Assembly: GCA_964019695.1 (NCBI GenBank)
Contig: OZ026519.1
Coordinates: 22,568,013-22,632,012 of the forward strand
DNA length: 64,000 bases
Direction: 5' to 3'
DNA from: Loripinus fragilis
Taxonomy: Eukaryota > Mollusca > Bivalvia > Lucinida > Lucinidae
The notes beneath the pieces were generated by a model. It was not told the DNA's origin. It saw only the letters and a program-made list of their open reading frames with translations, and ran no database searches. Both the position numbers and the translations under genes were made by a program. Positions 1-11,953 of the stretch are shown one piece after another. Within the stretch, counting starts at the first letter, position 1; each line of letters begins with the position of its first letter.

Positions 1-2794
1 AAGTATGTCTTAAGAATGTGTCACTATAGGGTCATAAAAGATCATAAGGAGGCCGACAATTAAAAAGTCTGACATAATGACCAATGCATCGTTCTCCATC
101 AGTTAAATTTTAATTTGTTGTCGAACTTAACGTGAATATATTTTTTCTTTCTGTCTGTCCGTCCGCCTGCCTGTCTGTCAGGACATGTATATTATTATGT
201 TTCTAAACGTCTGTCTGTCTGAACATGCGCATGAATCTCTGTCTGTAAATGCGCATGTTTGTAGGTTTTATCAGTCTATCCGCATATTCAAACTCCTGTT
301 TCTATCAGTATTACTGCCTCGTGTTTATGTGCGGATCCATAGTGGGGATAGGGGGTCCGGACCCCCCACCCCTCCGGAAAACACAGGTTATATGGGGTTC
401 TATAGAAATAAGTATTTGGACCCCCCTCCCCCCTGGGAGAAGCTGGACCCTCCACTGGAAAATGTTGGACCCCCGCTGGATCCTTTGAAAAGTATAGTTT
501 TCTCTGTAATCAACTTCATTTACTTGCAATCTTTTGTGTGTCTGCTTTGGACATGTCATTAGAGCTCAGCGATCTGAGTTGTATGACATTGGCCAATTCC
601 AGACTCGCATTATATTGCTTCATAATTTTATTCATTTTATGGCAATATTTTGATGTCCGTTTTTGGAGATTTGCATGATATCTCTTTGTAGTTGTATGTT
701 ATTTGCCAATCCTTGACATTCATAAAATTGCTTTCATTTTTAATCATCATAGAATTCATATTGGTTTCAGTCCCATGCAATTATGGAACTATGTGAATTT
801 TTGTCATCAAATGTGTCTGAACTTTATTTTGATATATATTTTTCAAAAGTCTATTGTGTTCAGCCACTTATCAAAATTTATAGTCTGTTTCTTGGAACCT
901 CTCGCATGAGCTTCAAATTGAAGCCATTCTATAGATTCTAACGAAGACATACTTTCTAGTTTCGAAATTTATAAAGTGTATTAAATGAAACATTTCTAAA
1001 TTATTCAAATTATAGAAATTTAACATCTAAGTGTATACCTCTGGTTCCTAATTTTGGTCTAGTTGGTTTTGCATGGAAACATAATGTTGATATTACTCAG
1101 TGAACCAGATAATTCGTCACCTTATTTGACAATCAATTCTCACATCAGATTTGATGCTGGCTGTTGCTAGTTCTTTGCATCTTCATAGCCGTCACCGAAT
1201 CTGTTGACAAATCTTCATTTTTCATTGTTTATCAGCTATATTTGATGTAAATTTTGGTAGTGCTCTGTTTGGGCCTTAGCCCTTAGTAGTTTCGCAGGCA
1301 TTGCCAATTCTGACATCAAAGGAAATCATAGCTATATCACAATCCATTAATCCATTAATCAGATCATATTTGATGTGAGTTTTGTGTGTGCTCTATGTCA
1401 ACCCCTCGTGGTTGCATATGCATAGACAACTCTCACACCCCAAAACTTCCATTCTTTCACCGTTGTTGTAACACTAGATTTATACCTTATTTACTTCTAC
1501 ATATTTCGTTTTTGTGCAAGAACATTCATTGATTTGATTCCCTGTCCGTACATTTATTCTATTATATTCTATCATATTCTATTCTATATTTACTGAAAAT
1601 CATAGATTTAGCTCAGTTTATAAGTTTTATGATCTAACTGAGTCTTGGATTTCTTGTGGATTTTCTGAATTTCATATTATCTATATTTTATATTAATTCG
1701 TAAATCCTTATTATAGCAGTGTTCAAAAATTAGTAAAACTCATTTTCTACTGCTGTATTATAAGTATATATTATATTACTCAACTGTTTATTGTTTATTT
1801 CATTATCTATTGTACTTTCAAAGATAGATGAGAATCGTTGTAAACAAACAGTGGCGAGTGTACCTTGATTTTGGGTAGGCAGGTAGTCTCAGTTTACAGT
1901 TATATTGAACATAGCACAGATTACTGCATATGCGTGAGGCAGTAAATAACCATGCTTTACCTATTTATTCGAAAAATAGAATTGCCTCATTACTATGCAT
2001 CTTTGAAAGTACAATAAACCTTGCTTAGATGTGTATACTAATTTAAAAATCATGTAAAATAGTTCTTATAAAGATCATACTATAAAATACTATCTTTAGG
2101 TAATCACCTTGTAGAACTCCAATTATGTCATCAACATATATTTTTGTTATCTTTAATTTAGGATCAAAGTACGGTTCCTGCCATTGATTTAATATATATT
2201 TTGCCATGTATTATCTTGTGATGTATTTGACATGCTGTTTTTAACTGCATCACATGATCATGCTGGTTAGGAGTGATTTATGACAGATTGATTAATTTGT
2301 CATAGCACATTTTGTTTTTGAGTCATTTCTTTTCATCGTGATTTGTGATGTCATGGCAGATTCTGTCTTTAGCCATCGAGAGGGTTACATAAAAAGTTTG
2401 AAGTATTTGCTTTTGTAATGAGTACTTTTTGTTATTTTGATTCATATAATATTGAAGTTCAAGATTATCATCCAAAATTTGAATTTGATATTTTGGTAAT
2501 GGTATGGAAATTTATTCCACCTTCTGAGATGACGTTTATTATAAATTTCTGTCAGAACGAGTTTTCAAATTGTCCAAATGTTTATTTGACTTGTTCATTA
2601 CACTTTGTAAAGTATACACATTGCCGTGAGATTTGTATTTTCATCTTCAATTTGATTCTTTGGTTTAATAAGATTTCTGAATTTCCATATAAAACAGTTT
2701 CAGTTGATGTAATGCTTTTGGTTAACATCAAATCTTCAAGTTCCCAGCACTCAATTTAGCTCATTCCATATTCTCAATTTGGCATATATACCTA
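1..2794. other. AT-rich region, no gene recognised
   Basis: No open frame here has a recognisable domain or credible exon structure. Positions 150-215 hold a CTGT/CCGT-type microsatellite and 1550-1590 an ATTCT-rich stretch. Positions 340-490 carry a G/C-rich block of CCCC-TCC runs that resembles, in inverted orientation, the block at 32516-32785. The open frame at 2418-2759 is AT-driven and has no recognisable motif. Confidence 0.5.
340..490. repeat. Dispersed GGGTCC/GGACCC-rich repeat
   Basis: The block contains GGGGGTCCGGACCCCC and several further GGACCC runs. A related block, inverted, lies at about 32516-32785. Its symmetric runs produce spurious open frames on both strands. No coding signal is visible. 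Confidence 0.45.
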
Positions 2795-3278
2795 TTAAGG
2801 TCACTGCCCATAGCAATAACCGTAACTCTAAATCATCAAGGGAGGTAATACTTGGTAGCGTTCGATTACGACAAAGTGTGATTTTACGCAATTATGATAT
2901 GTTTTCTACAGACAGTAATGCCCGTTACATTGCACGTTGGTAATCTGAAAGTGATTGATATCACATTAAAAATGCAAACACAGTTTTAAGTATAATGAAC
3001 AACAAAAGTTGGCATTCTTTACGGATACTGAACGATGGACGCTCAGCTCTGTGAAAAGAAAAAAATCAGTCAGTGTAATGGAACACGCATTATACCAGGG
3101 AAATGTCAGTCGACTGTTCGCGGTTTTTTGACAGTCCACAACAACAATAATGATATAACTACTTGTATATAGATATATACATGACTTTCTGGTTTTATTT
3201 TACCTGCATTAAAATTTCACCAAGACAGACTATCTCGTCACGTTCTCTAGCGTCTACTTTGAACCTGACGTGCGCTAA

Positions 3279-3304
3279 TGACGTCACTTGCTCTTATGAC
3301 GTCA
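3279..3304. promoter_or_regulatory. Two TGACGTCA palindromes
   Basis: Perfect CRE/ATF-type octamers occur at 3279-3286 and 3297-3304, 18 bp apart. Others lie at 28805-28812 and 38074-38081. No adjacent gene start is visible, so a regulatory role is only a possibility. Confidence 0.3.
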
Positions 3305-3944
3305 TTATGCGTAAACGACAAGTAATGAACTTGACGTTGACGTTGAGAGTCCCTCGCTTTAGTTTGCGTCCTAAACAATTTTTCCTTATGTCAAATTAAT
3401 GCGTTCCAATATTTAGCTACAAGGGCTATCTTGGGCTAAGGTTGACTCAAGTATAGTCGTGAGTCTAAATTATAGTTAGGCCTACTTTAAATTTACTAAA
3501 GGTACGCGAGGAATTCTGCCATCAGGGTCTACAGTCTGCAAACAACAAAGGCACAGACCAGCTTGCGCATCCGCGCAGTCTGATCAGCGCCTTTGCTATT
3601 TACAAATTGAATAGTATCGCATTTAAACTTGCTCCAAGCGAGACTTCAATATTCTATCTAGTCTCTGTGGCTGAGAAGGCTGGTTTTGGTATGATCTGAT
3701 CGGAAACCCTGAAGACAGGTTTTGTCGCATCGATGCTCATATATGCATTTATATTCATGTAAATGCGGGCCCAATCCACAAACCCGTTGCATGTGATATG
3801 CACATAGAAAATGTCTAGCCCCTCTAGACTACTCGTGGCCAATTCCGCCCATGACCAACGCCTACGGGATCCGTACCAAAAATAATACCCGCTCCCCCTC
3901 CGCGCCAATGAATACCCCCTTTAGTAGCGGGAGGAGCGTGGGCA

Positions 3945-4040
3945 TAAAAAGAACCTTTTTCATAAAAATGCGGGTCCAACCAAAGCATAGGTAAGTTATA
4001 GGTACTCAGTGAGACGGTTCTTTTGAGCACCCACAGCAAA
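3945..4040. mobile_element. Copy of palindromic GTGCTC-AAAAGAACC MITE
   Basis: Shares the core GAGACGGTTCTTTTGAGCAC with copies at about 23999, 27818, 30877, 31155 and 33802. Only the right half is well preserved. Confidence 0.5.
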
Positions 4041-5934
4041 TATAAAAAAAAATGAGCAATAAAATATTTACAATATTACGCTAAAATATTTGCTAATCTC
4101 CAAGTTTACTCTACATTTGACAAGTTTCAACCGAAAGATGTCCGTCAAGGGATAAATAGATCTAATAGAAATAAACCTCCTCTGGTCAAGTGTTAAGGTC
4201 TGGCCTTGCGTCGCGATCGAACATTAGTATGGCGCCCGAGACCGCAACAATGATTTAAAAGCATTTCAAATTTTTGGATGAGTACATGTAGTATATGCAT
4301 CGATCAATTGAAGCGATGTATATTAAAACAGTACATTTTTCACCTCATTTAGACATGCAGAGTTACCCTGTGACCTTGAAAAACGGTAAATGTCCCCAAA
4401 ACATTACATCTCTATCCTAATGATGTATCTATGCAAATTTGGTCAAAATATATATCGACTAGGTGTTCAGACAAAATGAAGATAGGATTCTTTTTACCGT
4501 GGGTGGGGTATTTTGTTATCGTTTTTGGTATTGAAAAGTCTTCTCATTAATGCATATAAATGTTCCAAGTATTTGGAATACATATAGTTTCATTTGGCAG
4601 TTCACAGTGAGGTATTTCAATCAATAGTGTTTTGTTTGTAAGGTATTAACATGCTTAGAAATAAGAAAAGCCTGCTTAGTTCATTATTTTGTAGTTTAGG
4701 GGGTAGGGATACTTATTTTGTAATATCTCACTAATTAGACGGTGAATTTTTTTTAAATTCTGTCATAATGCATCTTATATAATGATCACTTTCCTAAAAA
4801 AAAATGAGAAAAATTTATTTTTTTAAAGTATGTTTAAATATTGAATTATCAGTCAGTAATTGCTGAAAACGAATGCACAAATGTCGGTGAATGCTGGTTT
4901 GAAAGCGTTATATGAAGAAAAATACTTGTATAGCTGCAAAAGAATGGTTTGAGAAAAAGTTCTTAATTATTAATGGCTTCGCATGCTTGTTTGAAATTAC
5001 GATTTTCAGATACAAAATTGAGTTACAGAATATTTTACTTGTCTTAATGAGTTTCCAAAAAGCTGCGTAAAAAAGCCAACATAGGCCATATAATGAAGAG
5101 CTGTAACTTTTGAACTGGACGGTAAATTTTCTTTAAAATGCGTTATTTTTCTTATAATATGATGTACTACAGAATATCAAAAAATGAAAAAAATCTATTT
5201 TTTGGAAAAAAAATCGCCCAGGTGTGGGCAGTGACCTTAAATTAGCATATCAACCTAGTATTTAAGCTTATCAACCCATTTAGTATATCTACTTTGGAAT
5301 TTAAATATATCAGGTTAACATCCTGTCATATCAGTAATATCATAATCTTCATCATACTCATATTCTCATAAATATTAACATATCTTGATATTCAAATTTT
5401 CCAGGAACCATTATTTCAGTATATGTTTCAATTTTATGATCCTTTTGGCTCTGAAAGGTCCGGTGTCTGTCCGCATACCTTCAACCAAAGGATACCATTT
5501 TGATGTTTTGATTATGGCTCTAGAAGAAATGGCATATTTCCTCGGTATTCTATCCATGAGATAAGAAAGCATACTCCTTTATGGATTTAATAGATCCTAC
5601 GTTTATTTGTTGCATGTATATAGCTATTAATATATTGATGGGATGGCCTGACCCTGAAGTAATGGAAAATCCAGAGTTGAGTCTTGTGGGGTCAAAATCT
5701 AGGACATACAGTTAGGGGACTCACATTTAAGAAAAAATTAATTCAAGGTTTAAAACCCAATATATATATTATCTATATAGTTTTTTCAAGTTAATAAGGT
5801 CATTAATCAAAGTAGGGATTTTAAGAAGTAGCAATTATTAGAACTTTTTGTGCACATCTATTCAGCTGCGGCTAATCTATATTTAGTCGAGCGGGAAGGT
5901 GTGTTTCAATAGACATTTTTTCTACATTTTTTTA

Positions 5935-6270
5935 GGTTAACAGGGATGACTCGTTTTCCTGTAAATTTACAGGGGCCCCGAGTCCTTCCTGGAAACGGTT
6001 ATATGTTCGGTGTGATTCTAAACGTTCTTTGTAGGTTAACGGGGGCAACTCGTTTTCCTGTGATGCAGGAAAGTGAGTCATTCCCGGAAACTGTTGCATG
6101 TTATTTACTTATTATGGATCATGCTGGATGTATGCATCCATGTGGATAACGTCGGCATGATTACATAATCATGTAAGTAAGAATGATCAATAAATAGAAG
6201 TATTCTTCGCATTATGGATCATGCTGGATGTATGCATCCGCGTGGATAACGCCAGCATGATACCATATAC
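5935..6270. repeat. Two adjacent tandem duplications
   Basis: The first pair shares AGGTTAAC, then ACTCGTTTTCCTGT, then GGAAAC about 100 bp apart (about 5935 and 6031). The second pair shares ATGGATCATGCTGGATGTAT at about 6112 and 6215, each followed by GTGGATAACG. Open frames across them look like by-products. Confidence 0.6.
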
Positions 6271-6669
6271 ATGAATGAGTAAGATTTGTCTGGAACTATC
6301 CAGAGAAAGTAAGTGCCTGTTTGTTAATTAGTGTTATTTTAACACATTCCAAAAAATTTGTGGTGGGCCCCATCCTTAAGGAATACATATATTATTATTT
6401 CGTGTTTGCGAAATTTGGAAGTTCTCCGGGTCAGTATGTTGAGGCATTTCAATATATCGTCGCGGAGAATACCAATGGGGTTTTAAGAAAATTTCCATCA
6501 TGGATACTAGGAGTGCCCATGGAGAGAATTTATATTTTGAGGGGGAGGGGACCATCACTTTGCTTTAATATGATATCTAGGATATCAAGTCAGAATTGTC
6601 AATTTATGTTATTCGTTTTAATTGTATGTCTTAAAGGTGTAATGCCACACCAAAGAAGTACATGTAAGT

Positions 6670-7198
6670 AATAAGGTTGCAAAGATCAGGAATCGATACA
6701 ATCAAGTACCACACCTGACCCAGGATACCAATGGGAAAGTGACAAACTCACAGAAGACACCACAAACGAGAGCCAAGAATTCAGCCCTTTCCCAGCAGGT
6801 GACCACAAAGCACATATAAACAGATGCGCACAAAACATAGCAAACACAAGACAGAACAAAAACATAAAAGATCCACAAAAGAAGTACCGCCTTGGAACGG
6901 TCAGTAAAATATTTTACTGGAGGGCTTAAACCGGTTTAACGGCGCCAACCTCACCCTTAATTCAGATGTGGATCAAGACACATAAATATTTGGTTTGCAT
7001 GAAAGACCCCTAACTTATCAATGCATCATCTCCTAAAACATATAAATCAAGATATAACAAGGAGATAAAGCAAGGATAAGGACTAAACAGTAAATTAAAC
7101 TGAATACCGGAGCAAAAGAAATCCAACAGGTAAACCCCGGTGGGCCCGACAAACAGCCAAAGCATCAGGCCCCTACCATCTCATCAATAGATAAGTCT
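6670..7198 (-). mobile_element. 3' terminal region of retroelement, minus strand
   Basis: This follows the minus-strand reverse-transcriptase C-terminal frame. Part of it (about 6690-6960) is related to segments at 29235-29540 (same orientation) and 40430-40720 and 42800-43050 (opposite orientation). The four loci share blocks such as a GATGGGGA core and a TGATCATACTC-like end. It is interpreted as the 3' untranslated part of one recurring retroelement family. Confidence 0.45.
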
Positions 7199-7699
7199 TT
7201 AAGTCGGAACCATCATATAGTCTGAAGTCCAACCCACCGGCGTGCAATTAAAGAGGAAAGCAAAGTTGCCAACCGTGATTGGGTTGACTACCAAGCATGC
7301 AGTCTGTTGCAATACATTAATGTTATAGCCAATGTTTTTATAATGGGAAATTATTTTAATGAACTGCGCTGAAAAATTATTAGAGCCAACAATCTTCTTC
7401 AACTTATACACCAAGTCACCATAGAAATCAGGTTCCGAAAGTCCTTGGCGCAAGAGAGATTTAAGTCCAACTTGGAATTTAGAAATCAAATCATAGTATC
7501 GTCTATAAAATTTTGAAAATGTTTTGCGAAGTTTATGATACCGATAGCCCTGTTTAAGAAGTTTCTGAGTTAACAATTTATTGCGAGTGTTGAAGTCAGT
7601 AACATAGCTAGATGCTCTAGCAAAACGAATGAGTTGAGAGATATAGACTCCATAGGATGTAGAACGAGGAACATCACCATCTAAAAATGGGAAATTTAT
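7199..7699 (-). pseudogene. C-terminal fragment of retroelement reverse-transcriptase ORF
   Basis: The minus-strand frame is open for 166 codons from just after a stop at 7700-7702 to a stop at 7199. It contains DGDVPRSTSYGVYISQL near its start, then QGYRYHKLRKTF, then SEPDFYGDLVYKLKKIVG, and ends near NCTPVGW. From memory, this block is the conserved tail that follows the reverse-transcriptase core in a class of animal retroelement ORFs, possibly Penelope-like. That assignment is recognition, not a search. No catalytic core is present because the copy is 5'-truncated. The adjoining minus-strand downstream region matches a dispersed repeat in this window, which supports a mobile origin. It is not a host gene. 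Confidence 0.5.
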
Positions 7700-8846
7700 T
7701 TATTTCCATTTATGGAACTCTTTTGGAGTGAGCGATAGTGTATGGACATGTGTGCATGTTTGTCAAATGCATGCATGAACATACAATATGGCTTGAGATG
7801 TTTTGGTGCTGAGGATATTCCGGGTTTGCATTTAGGTTGTCCACAAATGCCGTATTGCTGTATTCGAGGCAGAAAACTGTCCAATACAGGAATACTGCAT
7901 TCTGTATGCGAAATCTCTCCTTACCCGGAATGCTCTCACACAACCAGAACATCTCCGGAATGGATGTTGTTGCGTGATGTTGTGATTATGTATATATATT
8001 AAATTGTTCAATTATAGTGTATTTACACTACTCCACCATGTATAACTCAAGGGGGGTGGATTTCATAAATATGACAAATAGTGTTTTTCAAAAGACTTTA
8101 AGGGACATTTTTTTCTACATAGACTTTAAGAAAGGATTTAAAACCCAGGCCAAGGGGGGTGGATTTTATGACAGTTATTAAATGTGAGCATTAGTTTTTC
8201 AAAAGGAGGAAGAGTGTGGTAAAAAGATGTTTCGACATTTAGTGTAACCCAGCGATAATAGAGGGCGCAGTGGAAACAACATGTTATGAATCAGCCAATC
8301 AGAAGACGCACAGACTGAAGGCAACAAAAGCTCGCCAAGTAGGAGGACTGAGCGGCATTCAGACAACAGATCCCGAGCAAGAAGGAACTAGGCTTCCAGA
8401 CCTTGGGAGGTAGGTTTGAGTCACATGTAGTTATTTATGTATTATTACAGCGGACGCCCCATCGCTCTATTTATTGTGTATCAGTTTTACAACACTTATG
8501 ATTTTCATGAGATAAGTTGTTCACTTTGGAAGTCACTCAATTATCAGTATTTTCCGATGTGCTTCGGGTGGTATCCTGGTACAGTACAGTACAGACATTT
8601 TGTCACAGCCTTTTCAAAAAAAAGGACAAAAAAGCAGACAAACAAAACACACGAAAAACTATCATGCTTTAATGTTGATCTGAAGCAGTTTGAACATAAA
8701 ATACCCTATTTGAACATTTTGAACCCTCATACCACCAGACGCTAATTTCTAAATCATGCGTTTTCTTTGTTAGAATCCCATATTTCTTCGGAAAATCTCC
8801 TTTGAAAAATGGGGACGTTTTAAGGGGACGTTTTGACCATTTTTTT
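7700..8846. other. No gene recognised
   Basis: Short open frames on both strands at 7696-8002 and at 8437-8745 lack domains and splice context. Two similar blocks, AGGGGGGTGGATTTCATAA at about 8049 and AAGGGGGGTGGATTTTATGA at about 8152, form a local duplication. Confidence 0.4.
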
Positions 8847-8886
8847 GGCTATATCCTGATTCTCTCCCGTAAAATGTAAAATTTGT

Positions 8887-10256
8887 GGTCCGGCAGCTGC
8901 AGGAGAAATACTTAGCAGTGAACAAGAGGCTTTATATGGCCTTCGTGGACCTAGAGAAAGCATTTGACCGTGTCCCTCGGAAGGTTATCTGGTGGGCCCT
9001 GAGAAAGCTAGGCGTTGAGGAATGGATTGTTCGTTTAGTCCAGGGAATGTACGCTAATGCACGAAGCCGGGTTCGTGTTGGCGAGGGTTTCAGCAAAGAG
9101 TTTGAGGTGAAGGTCGGGGTCCATCAGGGATCCGTACTCAGTCCCTTGCTCTTCATCATTGTGCTGGAGGCCTTGTCACGTGAGTTTCGGGCTGGTGTTC
9201 CCTGGGAGGACCTATATGCAGATGATCTTGTCTTCATTGCTGACTCCCTAGAGGAATGTGTCAGGAGGCTCTTGATATGGAAAGAAGCCATGGAGAAGAA
9301 GGGACTGAGGGTGAATGCAGGAAAGACAAAAGTCATGATCTGTGGTACAGGCCTGGACCTCTTGCAGAGTTCAGGCGAATACCCATGCGCTGTCTGTCGT
9401 ACAGGAGTAGGCAACAACAGCATCTACTGCAATGGCTGCAAACTTTGGGTGCATAAGAAATGCAGTGGGCTACAAAGACTGACACCAAATCCTGATTATA
9501 GGTGTGCACGGTGCATGGGAAATGCTCGCCCTATTGACGGCAGACCACAGAGTGAAGTCCAGGTTGGACCTGATAAGCTTGAGGTGGTAGCTTCCTTCTG
9601 CTACCTAGGTGACATGCTTTCTGCTGGTGGAGGCTGTGAAATGGCGGTCACAACTCGTGTGAAAACTGCCTGGAAGAAGTTCAGGGAGCTACTACCAATT
9701 CTCACATCCCGCCACCTCTCTTACAAGACCCGTGGCCATGTGTACAGCTCTTGCGTGCGGAGCGCCATGCTCCATGCCAGTGAAACTTGGCCACTTACCA
9801 AGACAAACCTGCAGCGCTTGCAACGCAATGATAGGGCCATGATCAGACAGATCTGCAGTATCAAGCCAGAGGATGTGGCCAGGGTAAGGTCAAGCGAGCT
9901 ACTGGCAAAGCTTCAGCTTGAGGACCTCGACCTCATTTTGAGAGAGAGAAGGCTTCGCTGGTTTGGACATGTGGCGCGTTCCAGTGGTGCAATCAGAACA
10001 GCATATGATATGCAGATTGACGGCAAGCGGGGGGCAGGGAGGCCCAAGCAAACATGGAAGAAACTGACAGAGAAAGACTGCCGTGAGTGGAAGCTCACCA
10101 CAGTTGACCCTCAAGAAAGGAGCACCTGGAGATCAGGTGTGAGATCTGCTATGCGTGCAGCTAGCCAGTTACCTGGAAAGGGGCCCACTGATGTGGATGA
10201 TGCCCCTGCACCTGCACGTTAATCAAAAATCCGATTATGATTATGATGATGATGAA
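8887..10256 (+). pseudogene. 5'-truncated RTE-like non-LTR retrotransposon (RT + PHD-type zinc finger)
   Basis: One uninterrupted frame runs to a stop at 10220-10222 (about 445 residues). Motifs in order are FVDLEKAFDRVPRK (about residues 20-33), QGSVLSPLLF (81-90), catalytic YADDLVFIAD (111-120), a C4HC3 cluster (C168, C171, C182, C185, H190, C193, C207, C210) with PHD-finger spacing, then LEVVASFCYLGDMLSAGGG and a C-terminal RRLRWFGHVARS segment typical of RTE-like elements. The copy starts abruptly at 8887, at the point equivalent to residue 2, with no upstream endonuclease or RT fingers. After the stop comes a short tail of GAT repeats, as expected for RTE-type 3' ends. It is dead as an element because of 5' truncation, although the remaining frame is intact. 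It shares high identity with the copy at 19700-21366. Confidence 0.85.
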
Positions 10257-10417
10257 AATTAAAATAAGGGAAAATTTACCTCAAACATTTACAAGACCTA
10301 GTCACTGCGTATTAATACTTGATCAATGTCAATTGGACGCTTGCATTCCATTTTTTTACAAAAAAGCTCACAGTATTGCAAATCGGAATTATTAATATGT
10401 TATCCGTGAAGTGGGGC

Positions 10418-10525
10418 TTTACGGAATAAATCGCAATTCTGTTTCGCTTAGCATTATGATTGGAGTTTTAAATAGATCTAGCAAATAGATCTATAGCAAA
10501 TTAGCAATACGATTTATTCCGTAAA
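10418..10525. mobile_element. Short palindromic MITE, copy 1
   Basis: Ends TTTACGGAATAAATCG and CGATTTATTCCGTAAA are inverted copies. The interior includes GGAGTTTTAAATAGATCTAG. A second copy follows at 10549-10660. Confidence 0.65.
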
Positions 10526-10548
10526 AGCTCTGTTATAATCAAACAACC

Positions 10549-10660
10549 TTTTACGGAATAAATCGCAATGTCTTGATTGTGCGTAGCATTCTGATTGGAG
10601 TTTTAAATAGATCTAGCAAATAGATATATAGCAAATTAGCAATACGATTTATTCCGTAAA
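10549..10660. mobile_element. Short palindromic MITE, copy 2
   Basis: Same inverted ends and interior as 10418-10525, with a few substitutions. It directly abuts the first unit of the ~210-bp satellite. Confidence 0.65.
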
Positions 10661-11815
10661 TACCTCCCCTTCCAAGGCATTATTAAGAATGTTGGAGAGG
10701 TGTCTGTCTATATATACTGGTCCTGATTCTTTCCCGTATACAAACTTTCCTGTATACAAACTTTCCCGTATACAAACTTTCCTGTGTTGCATTTTTTCGC
10801 CATTCTTTACTACCCCCAAAACAATTCTAAACCCCTTTTGCTCTCAAGCATTGTCCGCAAAGAATACCCTTTAAGATACTGGGGAATACCTCCCCTTCTA
10901 AGGCATTATTAAGAATGTTGGAGAGGTGTCTGTCTATATATACTGGTCCTGATTCTTTCCCGTATACAAACTTTCCCGTATACAAACTTTCCCGTGTTGC
11001 ATTTTTTTCGTCATTCTTTACTACCCCCAAAACAATTCTAAACCCCTTTTGCCCTCAAGCATTGTCCCCAAAGAAAACCCTTTAAGATACTGGGGAATAC
11101 CTCCCCTTCTTAGGCATTATTAAGAATGTTGGAGAGGTGTCTGTTTATATATACTGGTCCTGATTCTTTCCCGTATACAAACTTTCCCGTATACAAACTT
11201 TCCCGTGTTGCATTTTTCGCTATTCTTTACTACCCCCAAAACATTCTAAACCCCTTTTGCTCTCAAGCATTGTCCCCAAAGAAAACCCTTTAAGACACTG
11301 GGGAATACCTCCCCTTCTAAGGCATTATTAAGAATGTTGGAGAGGTGTCTGTCTATATATACTGGTCCTGATTCTTTCCGGTATACAAACTTTCCCGTAT
11401 ACAAACTTTCCCGTATTGCATTTTTTCGATATTCTTTACTACCCCAAAAACAATTCTTAACCCCTTTTGCTCTCAAGCATTGTCCCCAAAGAAAACCCTT
11501 TAAGACACTGGGGAATAACTCTCCTTCTGAGGCATTATTAAGAATGTTGGAGAGGTGTCTGTCTATATATACTGGTCTTGATTCTTTCCCGTATACAAAC
11601 TTTCCCGTATACAAACTTTCCTGTGTTGCATTTTTTTCGTTATTATTTACTACCCAAAAAACAAATCTTAACCCCTTTTGCTCTCAAGAAAACCCTTTAA
11701 GACACTGGGGAGTACCTCCCCTTCAAAGGCATTATTAAGAATGTTGGAAAGGTGTCTTTCTATATATACTGGTCCTGATTCTTTCCCGTATACAAACTTT
11801 CCCGTGGATAATGTT
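10661..11815. repeat. ~210-bp tandem satellite, six units
   Basis: The anchor ATTAAGAATGTTGG occurs at 10682, 10908, 11119, 11327, 11537 and 11734, giving periods of 226, 211, 208, 210 and 197 bp. Each unit contains a doubled or tripled GTATACAAACTTTCCC module and an ACTGGTCCTGATTCTTTC box. The first unit has one extra 15-16-bp module, which explains its greater length. Open frames on both strands at 11246-11738 are by-products. Confidence 0.9.
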
Positions 11816-11953
11816 TCTTATTTTTTTAGTATGTACAGTATATAGCTGCAAGCGTCTATTTGACACTGATCAAGTTAAAAATTAGTTCCAAATGCAGTAA
11901 CTGAAAAACGAAATTCTATCTATTCCCGGACCGGAAAGAATCAGGATATAGCC

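Larger units (their letters stand above)
2799..5236. mobile_element. TTAA-flanked element with short TIRs (piggyBac/Kolobok type?)
   Basis: Left end GGTCACTGCCCATA and right end TGTGGGCAGTGACC are inverted copies. Each is immediately flanked by TTAA (2795-2798 and 5237-5240). The length is about 2.44 kb with no transposase frame, so if it is one element it is non-autonomous. The right half contains two related AT-rich segments, about 4730-4830 and 5100-5215. A TTAA target is the hallmark of piggyBac and Kolobok superfamilies. The TIR is only about 14 bp, so chance pairing is not fully excluded. Confidence 0.5.
8847..11953. mobile_element. TIR-bounded composite element hosting a retroelement and a satellite
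   Basis: The left end GGCTATATCCTGATTCTCTC (8847) is repeated inverted at the right end: the reverse complement reads GGCTATATCCTGATTCTTTC and the element ends at 11953. Runs of seven T flank both sides and could be a target duplication, but are low-complexity. The motif CCTGATTCTTTCCCGTATAC recurs in every unit of the internal satellite, so the ends and the internal repeats are related. An RTE-like retroelement occupies 8887-10256. No transposase is visible. Confidence 0.55.

Noticed and set aside
2418..2759. 113-residue open frame
   Set aside because: AT-driven composition, no domain, no promoter or splice context.
11246..11738. Overlapping 122- and 134-residue frames
   Set aside because: Repeat translation of the ~210-bp satellite on opposite strands.
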